From positions 1-64,000 of the forward strand of contig NZ_JANHAP010000004.1 of NCBI RefSeq assembly GCF_024734385.1: 64,000 nt of DNA, written 5' to 3'. Below the pieces are notes generated by a model. The model did not search any database. It saw only the letters and a program-made list of their open reading frames with translations, and had not been told where the DNA came from. Source of the DNA: Dasania sp. GY-MA-18. GTDB taxonomy: Bacteria > Pseudomonadota > Gammaproteobacteria > Pseudomonadales > Dasaniaceae. Positions 30,164 through 39,666 of this stretch are shown here, one piece after another; position 1 is the first letter of the stretch, and every line of letters begins with the position of its first letter. Made by a program: the position numbers and the translations under genes.

Positions 30164-31957
30164 ATGAGCGGAACCGCTAACAAACAGTCTCGCCTGAAGG
30201 ACCTTATTGCCAAGGGTAAAGAGCAGGGCTACCTGACTTATGCCGAGGTTAACGACCACCTTCCGGAAGACATCTCTGATCCAGATCAGGTCGAAGATAT
30301 TATCCAGATGATCAACGACATGGGCATACAAGTGTTTGAAAACGCTCCCGATGCCGATGACCTAATCCTGGCCGAAAGCGACTCACCCGATGACATCGCC
30401 TCTGCTGAAGCTGCCGCCGCACTTGCCGCCGTAGAAACCGAAGCTGGCCGCACTACCGACCCCGTACGTATGTATATGCGTGAAATGGGTACCGTAGAGC
30501 TGCTAACTCGCGAAGGCGAAATCGCCATAGCCAAGCGCATAGAAGAAGGCATACGCGATGTAATGGCCGCACTAACCTACTACCCAGGTTCCGTGCAAGA
30601 CATACTGGACGACTACGACAAAGTAGCCACCGAAGAGCGCCGCCTGGCCGACATACTCACCGGCTACCTAGAGCCCGCCGACGTAGTGGCCCCGGCCAAT
30701 GCTCAAGCTGCAGCCGCCAGCGATGATGACGACGAAGACACCTCTGGCCCCGACCCAGTAGAAGCCGAAAAACGCTTTAAAGAAATACGCAAAGCCAACA
30801 ACAAGCTAGAAAAAGCCATAGAAAAGCATGGCCGCTACAGCAAAGAGTCAGCCAAAGAGCTGCAAAAAGTTGCCGAGCTATTCAAGTTTTTAAAACTGAC
30901 GCCGCGCACCTTTGACCCGCTAACCATACGGGTACGCTCTAAATTTAACGTGATACGCAGCGGCGAAAAAGAAATCGCCAGGCTTTGCGTTAAACAGTGC
31001 AAAATGGACAGACGCGCGTTTATCAAATCATTCCAAGGCAACGAAACCAACCTGGAATGGCTGGATGAACAAATAGCAGCCTTCCCCGATATCGCCGACA
31101 AGCTCGCCGAAATTAGACCCGAAGTACTGCGCCAGCAGCGCAAGATTGCCCAAATCGAAGAGCAAACCGAGCTCACCATACCCGACATACGCGAAATTAA
31201 CCGCCGCATGTCCATGGGCGAAGCCCGTGCCCGTCGCGCCAAAAAAGAAATGGTAGAGGCCAACCTGCGCCTGGTAATTTCTATCGCTAAAAAATATACC
31301 AACCGCGGCCTGCAGTTCTTGGATCTTATCCAAGAGGGCAACATAGGCTTAATGAAAGCGGTAGATAAATTTGAATACCGTCGCGGTTACAAATTCTCTA
31401 CCTACGCCACCTGGTGGATACGCCAAGCCATTACTCGCTCTATTGCCGACCAGGCCCGCACCATACGTATACCGGTGCACATGATAGAAACGATTAATAA
31501 GCTCAACCGCATCTCGCGCCAAATGCTACAGGAAATGGGCCGCGAGCCTACGCCTGAAGAATTAGGCGAGCGCATGGACTTACCCGAAGATAAAGTGCGC
31601 AAGGTGTTAAAAATCGCCAAAGAGCCTATCTCTATGGAAACCCCCATAGGTGATGACGAAGATTCGCACCTAGGTGACTTCATTGAAGACACCACCATAG
31701 ATCAGCCCATAGACTCGGCTACCGGTGAAGGCTTAAAAGAAGCCACTAAAGATGTACTATCCGGCCTAACTGCTCGCGAAGCCAAAGTGCTACGCATGCG
31801 TTTTGGCATAGGCATGAACACCGACCACACCCTGGAAGAAGTCGGTAAGCAGTTTGACGTTACCCGCGAGCGTATACGCCAAATCGAAGCCAAGGCCCTG
31901 CGCAAACTGCGCCACCCTTCGCGCTCCGATCACCTGCGCAGCTTCTTGGATGAGTAA
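30164..31957 (+). CDS. rpoD: Primary sigma factor RpoD (sigma70)
   Basis: The housekeeping sigma factor, 597 residues. Region 1.1 begins [20 protein letters not shown] and is followed by an acidic non-conserved region ([12 protein letters not shown] near residue 190). The core helix of region 2 is [20 protein letters not shown] with the -10 reading [18 protein letters not shown]. Region 3 is [15 protein letters not shown]. Region 4.2 reads [20 protein letters not shown] with LRKLRHP. A strong terminator follows. Confidence 0.97.
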   Translation: MSGTANKQSRLKDLIAKGKEQGYLTYAEVNDHLPEDISDPDQVEDIIQMINDMGIQVFENAPDADDLILAESDSPDDIASAEAAAALAAVETEAGRTTDPVRMYMREMGTVELLTREGEIAIAKRIEEGIRDVMAALTYYPGSVQDILDDYDKVATEERRLADILTGYLEPADVVAPANAQAAAASDDDDEDTSGPDPVEAEKRFKEIRKANNKLEKAIEKHGRYSKESAKELQKVAELFKFLKLTPRTFDPLTIRVRSKFNVIRSGEKEIARLCVKQCKMDRRAFIKSFQGNETNLEWLDEQIAAFPDIADKLAEIRPEVLRQQRKIAQIEEQTELTIPDIREINRRMSMGEARARRAKKEMVEANLRLVISIAKKYTNRGLQFLDLIQEGNIGLMKAVDKFEYRRGYKFSTYATWWIRQAITRSIADQARTIRIPVHMIETINKLNRISRQMLQEMGREPTPEELGERMDLPEDKVRKVLKIAKEPISMETPIGDDEDSHLGDFIEDTTIDQPIDSATGEGLKEATKDVLSGLTAREAKVLRMRFGIGMNTDHTLEEVGKQFDVTRERIRQIEAKALRKLRHPSRSDHLRSFLDE

Positions 31958-31975
31958 TCCTTTATAGCAATAACA

Positions 31976-32003
31976 AAAAGGCCGGTTTTTACCGGCCTTT
32001 TTT
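31976..32003 (+). terminator. rpoD terminator
   Basis: AAAGGCCGGT-TTTT-ACCGGCCTTT, a 10-bp stem followed by further T residues, 20 bp after rpoD. Confidence 0.9.
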
Positions 32004-32015
32004 ATACCCCCTAAA

Positions 32016-32227
32016 CTTGTCGCACCCAAAGCACCCGCAATGCTCACGGGGCAGGCTTTGCCAGCCTTGAGCCGGCACCCATAACTTAAACTGTTTTGTA
32101 CTTATCCAACCCCCAGCAATTGCCGCTGCTAACAATTGTAAACTCTCACTTCCCAAGCTGTCGTACCCAAAGCACTCGCAATGCTCGCGGGGCAGGCTCT
32201 ACCGGCCTTGCGCCGGTACCCATAGGT
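32016..32227. repeat. Pair of about 70-bp direct repeats between rpoD and cysK
   Basis: Copies at 32,016-32,085 and 32,158-32,227 share the pattern TGTCGyACCCAAAGCAC, CGCAATGCTC, CGGGGCAGGCT, CCTTGmGCCGG and ACCCATA. Each can fold through CCGGC...GCCGG. The stretch 31,958-32,595 otherwise shows no gene. Confidence 0.75.
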
Positions 32228-32327
32228 TTACAAAGTTCGTGGCATGTATTTAATACAGTTTTTAAAAAATGACTATTTTGATAGCGCATGCTAATCACAC
32301 GCTGAAGACTACTAGGATATTTCAGTT

Positions 32328-32363
32328 TCCGTGGATGCCGGGTCGAAGCCCGGCATGACCGGA
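32328..32363. repeat. GGA-hairpin dispersed repeat
   Basis: ATGCCGGG-TCGAAG-CCCGGCAT, flanked by GTGG and GACC. A similar architecture (GGA, stem, TGACC) appears at 59,247-59,272 and a larger relative at 43,804-43,875, which suggests a mobile palindromic repeat family. Confidence 0.65.
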
Positions 32364-32595
32364 ATAGTAATTTAACCAGACATTAGTGGGCGCGCAGCCC
32401 AATAAGACAACTGCCAGCTCTTACTTAAGGCCTACCGGAAAAACCCTTACTTGAGCAAACAGCTAGGACAACAAAAACTACCGGCAAATTCAAACAACTA
32501 GCCCGCAAAGCGGTTTCGACCGCGACTAACTGCGTGTATAGTCAAACCCACGTATAAACAGATACACCCTATTCCGCATTTCAAGGAGACCAGAC

Positions 32596-33561
32596 ATGGC
32601 CGTATATAATGACAACAGCCTTTCCATAGGCAACACCCCACTGGTAAAAATCCAACGCATCTCTGATGGCAATATTTTAGCCAAGATAGAATCCCGCAAC
32701 CCCGCCAGCTCAGTCAAATGCCGCATAGGTGCCAACATGATATGGGCCGCCGAAAAAGACGGCAGCCTCAAGCCCGGCATGGAGATCGTCGAACCCACCA
32801 GCGGCAACACCGGCATAGCGCTATGCTTTGTGGCCGCCTCGCGCGGCTACCCCATTACCCTTACCATGCCCAACACCATGAGCTTAGAGCGCCGCCAAAT
32901 GATGAAAGCCCTAGGTGCCAATGTAGTACTGACTGACGGTGCCAAAGGCATGCCCGCTGCCATCGCCAAAGCCGAAGAAATGGTAGCCAGTGACCCCAGC
33001 AAATACTTTATGCCCGGCCAGTTCGACAACCCCGCCAACCCCGAAATACACGAAAAAACCACCGGCCCCGAGATTTGGCAAGACACCAACGGCGAAATAG
33101 ATGTATTGATCAGCGGCGTAGGCACCGGCGGCACACTTACCGGCATCTCACGCTACATCAAAAAAACCCAAGGCAAGGCCATCACCACCGTAGCGATTGA
33201 GCCCGCCTCTTCTACCGTCATCGCCGCCGCCAAAGCCGGCACCGAGCCCACACACGGCCCCCACAAAATCCAAGGCATAGGCGCAGGCTTCGCCCCCGCC
33301 AACCTAGATTTAGAGATGGTTGACCAAGTAGAGCAAGTGAGCAACGAAGAAGCCATGGAATGGGCCCACAAGCTGATGCAGCAAGAGGGTATCTTGGCTG
33401 GTATCTCCAGCGGTGCCGCCATGGCCGTGGCCCACCGGGTATCACAGCAACCCGAACATAAGGGTAAAACCATAGTCGTCATACTGCCTGACTCCGCCGA
33501 ACGCTACCTAAGCTCCGCCTTATTCGAGGGTATGTTTAGCGAAAACGAAACCAGCCAGTAA
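32596..33561 (+). CDS. cysK: Cysteine synthase A (O-acetylserine sulfhydrylase)
   Basis: A PLP enzyme making cysteine from O-acetylserine and sulfide. The 321-residue protein is closely similar to E. coli CysK. It has [10 protein letters not shown], the PLP lysine in [68 protein letters not shown] and [12 protein letters not shown] good AGGAG precedes the start. A single gene with its own terminator. Confidence 0.94.
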   Translation: MAVYNDNSLSIGNTPLVKIQRISDGNILAKIESRNPASSVKCRIGANMIWAAEKDGSLKPGMEIVEPTSGNTGIALCFVAASRGYPITLTMPNTMSLERRQMMKALGANVVLTDGAKGMPAAIAKAEEMVASDPSKYFMPGQFDNPANPEIHEKTTGPEIWQDTNGEIDVLISGVGTGGTLTGISRYIKKTQGKAITTVAIEPASSTVIAAAKAGTEPTHGPHKIQGIGAGFAPANLDLEMVDQVEQVSNEEAMEWAHKLMQQEGILAGISSGAAMAVAHRVSQQPEHKGKTIVVILPDSAERYLSSALFEGMFSENETSQ

Positions 33562-33578
33562 ATAAAGCGAAAAAAACT

Positions 33579-33619
33579 AAAACGCCGAGCCTGTAGCCTC
33601 TTTCATGCTCGGCGTTTTT
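33579..33619 (+). terminator. cysK terminator
   Basis: AAAACGCCGAGC pairs with GCTCGGCGTTTTT across a 16-base loop, 18 bp after the cysK stop. Confidence 0.85.
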
Positions 33620-33685
33620 AGGTATAATGCACAGCTCTTTTTACAGGGTAATTTGTTATACCGTGTAGAGAGTAGTTTTAGTTAA

Positions 33686-33762
33686 GGGCCCGTAGCTCAG
33701 TTGGTTAGAGCATCCGACTCATAATCGGCAGGTCCCCCGTTCAAGTCGGGGCGGGCCCACCA
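33686..33762 (+). tRNA. tRNA with CAU anticodon (elongator Met, or Ile2 if lysidine-modified)
   Basis: A complete 77-nt cloverleaf: acceptor GGGCCCG with CGGGCCC, D-arm GCTCAGTTGGTTAGAGC, anticodon arm CCGACTCATAATCGG, T-arm CCCCGTTCAAGTCGGGG and an encoded CCA end. The CAU anticodon could read AUG, or AUA after lysidine modification; the body cannot be assigned safely by eye. It is the last core feature before the accessory island. Confidence 0.93.
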
Positions 33763-33790
33763 CTTTTCCTTATCTAATATCGAACTATAA

Positions 33791-33850
33791 AGCTTAGAGC
33801 ATCCGACTCTACTCTTTATAAACCCAGGCAGGTCCCGTTCGGACCGGGGT
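33791..33850 (+). pseudogene. Decayed tRNA-like copy next to the CAU tRNA
   Basis: TTAGAGCATCCGACTC (33,794-33,809) repeats 16 bases of the adjacent tRNA exactly. GGCAGGTCCCGTTC and GGGG follow in the same order, but the anticodon stem and acceptor are lost. A broken duplicate of this kind is typical of integration or excision at a tRNA gene. No matching right-hand att copy was found in this window. Confidence 0.7.
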
Positions 33851-33940
33851 GTATCTGGGCCTTTGTGCCCCGCAGGGAAACACCACCTAACTCCTTGAAC
33901 CTCCTATAGATTTAAATAAATTTTTACTTCACGCGCTGCA

Positions 33941-33959
33941 CTCTCAAACTTTTAGAGTC
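33941..33959. promoter_or_regulatory. Palindrome upstream of the phosphatase/kinase pair
   Basis: ACTCTCAAACTTTTAGAGT is a 19-bp near-perfect palindrome (one mismatch pair) about 150 bp before the phosphatase gene. It could be an operator. The rest of 33,851-34,106 shows no gene. Confidence 0.35.
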
Positions 33960-34106
33960 ATGTTAGAGGTAATAAATTTTCGCATTCCTCCAGAGCTTTT
34001 CATTATCGGCCAAGAGCACCTCCACCAACTGATACCACAAATTCAATAGTATTAACCCCCACTGAACCCTTGCACACATACCAATATACTCATACAGTTA
34101 ACCGCT

Positions 34107-34967
34107 ATGAGACATTATCTAAACTTCAATAAATCCGCCGTCACAGACCTGTTTAACAACCACTTAGTTACCGCCCCCCTTCCTATCCGCGCCTATATTG
34201 GTAGCAGCTTTAAAGACGCTCAATTATTAAGCGATGGCAGTGTTGTAATAAACAACAATACCCACAGCGATTTACAAGCCGCCATGGACGCAACACTTGA
34301 TGAGACAGAAAGCACCAGTGATGCCTGGCAGTTTTGGACTTGGTTTAGTGATGAACGCCAGGCTTGGACACCGCTGGAGCACTTGCGGGCTAAGAATGCT
34401 TATAAAGATGAGCAATCAGAGATTCGCACCAGTGACTCTCACCCCTTACGCATTGATTATGTCGAAGTGCCGAATACTAGTGGGCGTATAGGCCTGACTT
34501 TTTGCCCCGGCAAGTGCAGTGAAGGTTTGTACGGCGGTACTTGGGAGCGGGATTTAAATAAAGATCTTGCCGCCATCAAGGCCTGGGGAGCCACTACTCT
34601 TATTACGCTTATGGAAGCCCAAGAGTTTGAGATTATTGGTGTACCTCAGTTTATGGAAGTACTTACTAACAGTGATATTGGGTGGCACCACTTGCCTATT
34701 CAAGATATGCAGCCGCCTAGTGAATCATTTGAAGTTTTATGGAAAACCGTTGGGCCGCAATTACACAAACTGCTAAGTGACGGGCAAGATATTGTTATTC
34801 ACTGTCGTGGCGGTCTTGGTCGCACTGGTTTACTCGCTGCGCGTATGCTGGTTGAAGCGGGAATGACTCCTGTTGATGCGGTAGCCGAAGTGCGTAATGC
34901 AAGAAAGCACTCCATAGAAACTTATGCACAAGAGCACTATGTATTAACGCAACACTGGAAAAAGTAG
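34107..34967 (+). CDS. Dual-specificity-phosphatase-like protein (CDKN3 type)
   Basis: A 286-residue cytoplasmic protein. The C-terminal half is a cysteine phosphatase domain with the P-loop HCRGGLGRTG (His232, Cys233, Arg239) and a plausible general acid Asp200 in LPIQDMQPP. This resembles CDKN3-like phosphatases, which in bacteria often sit near ADP-ribose or NAD genes. The N-terminal 110 residues are not recognised. It is 59 bp before the isochorismatase-kinase fusion and probably forms an operon with it. Opposing phosphatase and kinase domains suggest a reversible phosphorylation switch. Substrate unknown. Confidence 0.75.
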   Translation: MRHYLNFNKSAVTDLFNNHLVTAPLPIRAYIGSSFKDAQLLSDGSVVINNNTHSDLQAAMDATLDETESTSDAWQFWTWFSDERQAWTPLEHLRAKNAYKDEQSEIRTSDSHPLRIDYVEVPNTSGRIGLTFCPGKCSEGLYGGTWERDLNKDLAAIKAWGATTLITLMEAQEFEIIGVPQFMEVLTNSDIGWHHLPIQDMQPPSESFEVLWKTVGPQLHKLLSDGQDIVIHCRGGLGRTGLLAARMLVEAGMTPVDAVAEVRNARKHSIETYAQEHYVLTQHWKK

Positions 34968-35026
34968 GTACTTTCGAGATAAGCTGTGCCCAACAATAAG
35001 AACCATGGAAAGATTAAGGACAATGG

Positions 35027-36838
35027 ATGCAGTCTGTTCTCATTACCCAATGCTTGCAAAACGATTTTGTTAAGCCGCTAAATGCTGGCGACCCGCTACC
35101 CAATCAATTACACATAGGCCACGAAGAGTCGCAACGGCTAGTGGGCGAAAGCATTGCCACTGGCCCTGTTGGCCGCTTTATGGCATGGGTTAATTCACAG
35201 ACTAGTAACCAACTCGCAACTATTCATATTCGCGATTGGCACGCCCCAGACTGCCCCGAACAAGCCAGCCACCTCAAACAATTTAATAGCCATTGTTTAC
35301 AAAACACAGCCGGCGCTGACTTTATATTTTCTGAAACAGAAAGCACGAATAAAGAAGTCACCGTAATCGACAGCACCACCCTTAACGATTTTGAAGGCAC
35401 TGCTTTAAAACAAACACTCGATAACCTCGCCAGTAGAGCACCCGCAGATGAGAAGTTACGCATAGGCATTATCGGTGTTTGGACGGAAGCTAAAGTTTTA
35501 TTTTTAGCCTACGAATTAGCAACCCGTTACCCCCATTGTGAAATTGCCGTGTGCAGTGCACTCACTGCCAGCTCATCGCGCAGCCAGCACTTTTTAGCGC
35601 TACAACAATTAGATCGCATTGTGGGTATTACCGTGATCGACTCTATTGGTGAGTTCACGCAATACTTGGGCGGCGAAGAGACACCTACACAGCACCAGAG
35701 TTTAAATAAGTCCATAGAGATTGTTGCCGACGGCGATATGCTATTGGACGATGAGACAGAGTTTTTAATTCGCCACCTGTTCCGCGATTGCCAAAGAATT
35801 TCGCTGAAGATTTTGGATGGTGGCTTCTCGGGAAACTTGGTCGCCGGTGTTAACAGCATTGATATACACGGCCACGAACAAACACCCCATGTGATTAAGA
35901 TTGGTCCACGCGCCGAGATGGCCAAAGAGCGCACCTCCTTTGAGCAAATCGAAAATGTGATGGGCAACAACGCCCCCGCGATTGCCGACTACGCCGATTC
36001 ACAACACAAAGGTGCTATTAAATACCGCTACGCGTCTATGGGCTCTGGCAGTGCCCGCTCATTACAAAGCTGCTTCCAGAAAGGTGCAAGTCAAGAAAAG
36101 CTACGCAGTTATTTAGATGCCGTATTTAACGAGCAGCTAGGCCGTTTATATCGCGCTGCCACCAACGATACGCAAGACCTGCTGGTATACTACTGCTTTG
36201 ATTCACACTGGGCAGGTTCAGTAAAAAATAAAATCGAAGAGTTAATTGGTCACTGCCCCGAGCAAGGTGAGCTAACCCTGCCCGGTAATAAAAAAGCCTA
36301 CAATCTCTATCAATTCTATAAAGAAGATTTAGACCAACTTCCCTCCATGGTAGGCGACTATCCCTTCGCCTTTGTACACGGCGATCTTAACGGCGCTAAT
36401 GTAATTATTGATGAGCGGGGTAATGTTTGGCTAATCGACTTCTTCCACACTCATAGAGGCCATGTATTAAAAGACTTTGCCAAATTAGAGAATGATCTGC
36501 TTTATATCTATACACCGATAGAATCAGAAGAAGATTTAATCAAGGCTTATGCCTTTAGTGATTTTCTTTTAAGCTTTGAACACCCGTTTGAAAACCTACC
36601 CGCATTGCCAGATGAGTTTAAAGGCACGCAATTTGAAAAGACTTATGCTTCTATCTGCCATATAAGAAAGCTGGCGGGCCAGTATATTGATAAGAGTGAT
36701 AAAAGCACTCAAGCACAGTGGCTGATACCACAGCTTAGATATGCTGTGCATACAATTGGGTTTGATGAGCCTAATAAAAAACAGAGAATATGGGCTTTGT
36801 ACACAGCGACAAGCTCTGCCAATAATTTCAATCACTAA
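35027..36838 (+). CDS. Isochorismatase-like domain fused to an APH/TCAD9-type kinase-like domain
   Basis: A 603-residue fusion. Residues 1-210 have the nicotinamidase/isochorismatase fold pattern (LITQCLQNDF, IHIRDWHAPDCPEQASH, IIGVWTEAKV). However, the catalytic Asp position holds Cys9 and the catalytic Cys position holds Lys156, so ordinary nicotinamidase chemistry is unlikely. Residues 255-500 look like a kinase/aminoglycoside-phosphotransferase fold: glycine loop ILDGGFSGN, Lys291 in VIKIGP, catalytic loop HGDLNGANV (Asp453, Asn458) and metal motif LIDFF (Asp471). It resembles TCAD9 domains of bacterial conflict systems. It lies between the phosphatase and qatA. Substrate unknown. Confidence 0.7.
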   Translation: MQSVLITQCLQNDFVKPLNAGDPLPNQLHIGHEESQRLVGESIATGPVGRFMAWVNSQTSNQLATIHIRDWHAPDCPEQASHLKQFNSHCLQNTAGADFIFSETESTNKEVTVIDSTTLNDFEGTALKQTLDNLASRAPADEKLRIGIIGVWTEAKVLFLAYELATRYPHCEIAVCSALTASSSRSQHFLALQQLDRIVGITVIDSIGEFTQYLGGEETPTQHQSLNKSIEIVADGDMLLDDETEFLIRHLFRDCQRISLKILDGGFSGNLVAGVNSIDIHGHEQTPHVIKIGPRAEMAKERTSFEQIENVMGNNAPAIADYADSQHKGAIKYRYASMGSGSARSLQSCFQKGASQEKLRSYLDAVFNEQLGRLYRAATNDTQDLLVYYCFDSHWAGSVKNKIEELIGHCPEQGELTLPGNKKAYNLYQFYKEDLDQLPSMVGDYPFAFVHGDLNGANVIIDERGNVWLIDFFHTHRGHVLKDFAKLENDLLYIYTPIESEEDLIKAYAFSDFLLSFEHPFENLPALPDEFKGTQFEKTYASICHIRKLAGQYIDKSDKSTQAQWLIPQLRYAVHTIGFDEPNKKQRIWALYTATSSANNFNH

Positions 36839-36952
36839 TTACTGTTTTCGACCCAAAGCAGACATTAACTAAGTTAACTATCCCCGGAATTAAGAATGGC
36901 TTTAATACTAGGAAGTAATTTCTAGCGAGATAATTGAATAAGGTAAAAATGA

Positions 36953-38815
36953 ATGTGGACAGATAATGAAACTGATCGCGATTTTCTTAATTTTTCAACC
37001 GTAGCAGCTACGGTTTCAGAGATTATCGCAAGGGCCAATGGGCAGCCTGTTTCTATTGGGGTTTCAGGAAGCTGGGGCGTCGGAAAATCGTCCATGATCA
37101 AACTTGTTCAAGCCAATCTGAAAAACACCGATCATAATCCCGACGAAAAAAAATATATTTTTGTTGAGTTCAATGCTTGGTTATATCAAGGATACGACGA
37201 TGCTAAAGCTGCGTTGATGGAAGTCATTGCTAGGAAGCTTGCAGAAGAGGCAGAACAGCAACAAACGGCGGTTGGCAAGACTAAAGATTTGTTAGGCCGC
37301 ATTGATTGGTTACGCGCAGCAAAAACAACCGGCGGTGTCGCCGCCTCACTTATAACTGGCCTACCCATAGGTGGTCTTGTCGGTAGGGTTTGGGACTCGG
37401 GAGAAGCGCTACTAGACGGCGAAGTTACGGAAGAAGACCTACAGTCTGCTAAAGAGTCCGGTAGCGAAGCCCTACGAGAAGGGAATAGCTTAGTAAAGCC
37501 AAAGAAGAGAAAATCTCCCCCTCAGGAAATAGAAGCAATTAGAAGTGGATTTGAGAGTTCGCTTGAAGAGCTTGACGTTACTCTCGTTGTGCTCATTGAC
37601 GATTTAGATCGCTGCTTGCCAGAAACCGCAATATCGACATTGGAAGCACTGAGACTATTTCTATTCCTAAAAAATACCGCATTTGTAATCGCTGCCGACA
37701 CAAAAATGATTCGTCACTCTGTCAAAAAGCACTTCCATGATATGCCTGACGACCAACTAGTAACCAACTATTTCGATAAGCTGATACAAATACCTATTCA
37801 AGTACCCAAACTCGGTGTACAGGATATTAAAGCTTACCTCTGCATGCTGTACATCGACCTTAGTAGTATCGAGCAACACGAAAAAGACAAACTGAGAGAA
37901 AGAATATGCAGGCAGTTAGCTGAAACCTGGAAAGGTGCTCGTGTTGATAGACAGTTTCTGGAAGGCTTATCCCAAGAACTCAATATAGAAATACCCGTAA
38001 AACTATCCACACAAATCGACCTTGCTGATCGATTAGCACCTCTAATGTCTTCAGAAACAGCAATTGATGCAAATCCCAGGTTAATTAAGCGTTTTCTAAA
38101 TGCCATATCAATTCGTCTAGCAATCGGCAACGCCCAAGATATCGCGATTGATGAAGCCGTTCTGACGAAAATACTATTGTTGGAGCGTTGCGGCTCAGAT
38201 GATGCCTACAGAAAAATTGCGACATCTTGTGCAAGTAATGATGAGGGACTCCCGTCAGTTCTGAAGGACATTGAAGCCAGCTTAGAAGAAGGTAAAGAGA
38301 TTGAATGGCCATCAGAATTCAATACTGCATTCTTTAAACAATGGGCTGCCTCAAAGCCACAATTAGCTGATATTGATATTCGTGGTGCGTTATATGTCAG
38401 TCGAGAACACTCTCCATTGCTCCTCAGCCATGAACAACTTTCATCGAGTGGCCTAGAGATTTTGCGTGCATTAAAAGAAACGCCTGACATGGCAACAGCG
38501 CTTAAAGATTCAATTAATGAGTTAGCAACTGAAGATTTGAATCTGATAATGGATAAATTACTGGAAATTGCCGCGCGCGAGCAATCATGGGGCGCGCCGG
38601 ACATATTAACTGCCTGTGTCGTCGTTGGCCAGTCTCATAAATCTGTTGGTAAACGCTTTGGGGCTTTTTTGAGTGAACGCCCCTCAAGCCAGATCGAACC
38701 TAGCATTGTTCCAAAGATCGCTGAGGAGGATTGGGTCGATATTCCGTTTGATGTTTGGACAAACTCAGACGTATCAGGACCAGTAAAAAAAGCAATTCAG
38801 AAGAGTAAGAAATAA
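36953..38815 (+). CDS. qatA: QatA: KAP-family P-loop NTPase of a Qat defence system
   Basis: A 620-residue NTPase with Walker A GSWGVGKSS (39-47), the KAP block IFVEFNAWLYQGYDD and Walker B LVVLIDDLDRCLPET (211-225). A hydrophobic insert at 127-146 (GGVAASLITGLPIGGLVG) fits the membrane-hairpin position of KAP proteins. It heads qatABCD, an anti-phage system known from E. coli. All four genes touch or overlap, so they are one operon. Base composition is more AT-rich than the core genes. Confidence 0.9.
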   Translation: MWTDNETDRDFLNFSTVAATVSEIIARANGQPVSIGVSGSWGVGKSSMIKLVQANLKNTDHNPDEKKYIFVEFNAWLYQGYDDAKAALMEVIARKLAEEAEQQQTAVGKTKDLLGRIDWLRAAKTTGGVAASLITGLPIGGLVGRVWDSGEALLDGEVTEEDLQSAKESGSEALREGNSLVKPKKRKSPPQEIEAIRSGFESSLEELDVTLVVLIDDLDRCLPETAISTLEALRLFLFLKNTAFVIAADTKMIRHSVKKHFHDMPDDQLVTNYFDKLIQIPIQVPKLGVQDIKAYLCMLYIDLSSIEQHEKDKLRERICRQLAETWKGARVDRQFLEGLSQELNIEIPVKLSTQIDLADRLAPLMSSETAIDANPRLIKRFLNAISIRLAIGNAQDIAIDEAVLTKILLLERCGSDDAYRKIATSCASNDEGLPSVLKDIEASLEEGKEIEWPSEFNTAFFKQWAASKPQLADIDIRGALYVSREHSPLLLSHEQLSSSGLEILRALKETPDMATALKDSINELATEDLNLIMDKLLEIAAREQSWGAPDILTACVVVGQSHKSVGKRFGAFLSERPSSQIEPSIVPKIAEEDWVDIPFDVWTNSDVSGPVKKAIQKSKK

Positions 38816-39666
38816 TGGGAACATCAAGTTCAAGCAAAGGCCCCGGTTCAGGGATACCGATGGTACCGCCTTGGGCTGACAACCCTACGGAAGCGCCAGA
38901 TGCTGGCCAGGGTGGTCAAGACGACAATCAATCAAATCCTGAAGATAACAACGCCGGGGACAACACAAAAGAATCTAATCCACCTCTGCTAAACGCACCT
39001 CCAGGAAGATTTGGAGGCGCGCGCAGTAGCTTGGGCGCTTTCGCTGGCGATGGCAGCTCAAGCAGTATGCGTAATGGAATTCGTCAATATGTGTCTAGAG
39101 GTTATGGCGGGGCTAAAAGTGCAGCGCGAAGAATGGGTAGCACTGCGTCTACTGCTGGTGGTTTAGCAGGAATATTATCTTCCGACACACGCACAACCAC
39201 TCAATCTGACCACTTTAATGCACTGTCTTTTCAATCGAAAAACTCCGATGATGTTGTAAATGCAATCATTGAAGCGGTCAGACCTATTGATGGAACTCAG
39301 GATTCAGAAGCTTCACGGGAATCTATAAAGGACGCATTAAGCGAGCTATTAGATAAGAACCCCGACGCTGATTTACTGGAACTGAACGATAACGACAAGT
39401 ATTTAGTCATAGAGACTTTTCTTGCCACCGATATTTATCAAAGAATTGCCTTAGATGTCGGGAAGCACATACAAGACAAGGCACCTAATGCAGCAGCAGG
39501 GGTAAACCGATTGAAACAGATAAAAGAGTATGTACGCGAGACAGTTAAGTCCTCATTTAAAAAAATAGGAAACAACCTATCCTCATTGTCACAGAATCAG
39601 GTTGCTCTGCTAGCCCGCAGTGTATTAGAAGACACTTACGAAGTTTTTGAGGACTATACGCGATGA
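38815..39666 (+). CDS. qatB: QatB: Qat defence system component
   Basis: A 283-residue protein overlapping the qatA stop by one base. The first 130 residues are low complexity, rich in Gly, Ser, Pro, Asn and Asp, with a Gly/Ala-rich basic stretch (GYGGAKSAARRMG). The C-terminal 150 residues are predicted helical (VVNAIIEAVRPIDG, YLVIETFLATDIYQRIALD). This matches the position, size and disordered head of QatB, whose biochemical role is unknown. The call rests mostly on context. Confidence 0.82.
   Translation: MGTSSSSKGPGSGIPMVPPWADNPTEAPDAGQGGQDDNQSNPEDNNAGDNTKESNPPLLNAPPGRFGGARSSLGAFAGDGSSSSMRNGIRQYVSRGYGGAKSAARRMGSTASTAGGLAGILSSDTRTTTQSDHFNALSFQSKNSDDVVNAIIEAVRPIDGTQDSEASRESIKDALSELLDKNPDADLLELNDNDKYLVIETFLATDIYQRIALDVGKHIQDKAPNAAAGVNRLKQIKEYVRETVKSSFKKIGNNLSSLSQNQVALLARSVLEDTYEVFEDYTR

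Noticed and set aside
32016-32227. CRISPR array
   Set aside because: Only two 70-bp diverged copies with no regular short spacers; no CRISPR array was seen anywhere in the window.
33791-33850. A second functional tRNA
   Set aside because: Only the D-arm/anticodon 5' part and pieces of the T-arm survive; no acceptor stem or anticodon loop can form.
35027-35660. Active nicotinamidase completing a deamidating NAD route
   Set aside because: Both catalytic positions are replaced (Cys9 for Asp, Lys156 for Cys), so it is described as a pseudoenzyme fold instead.
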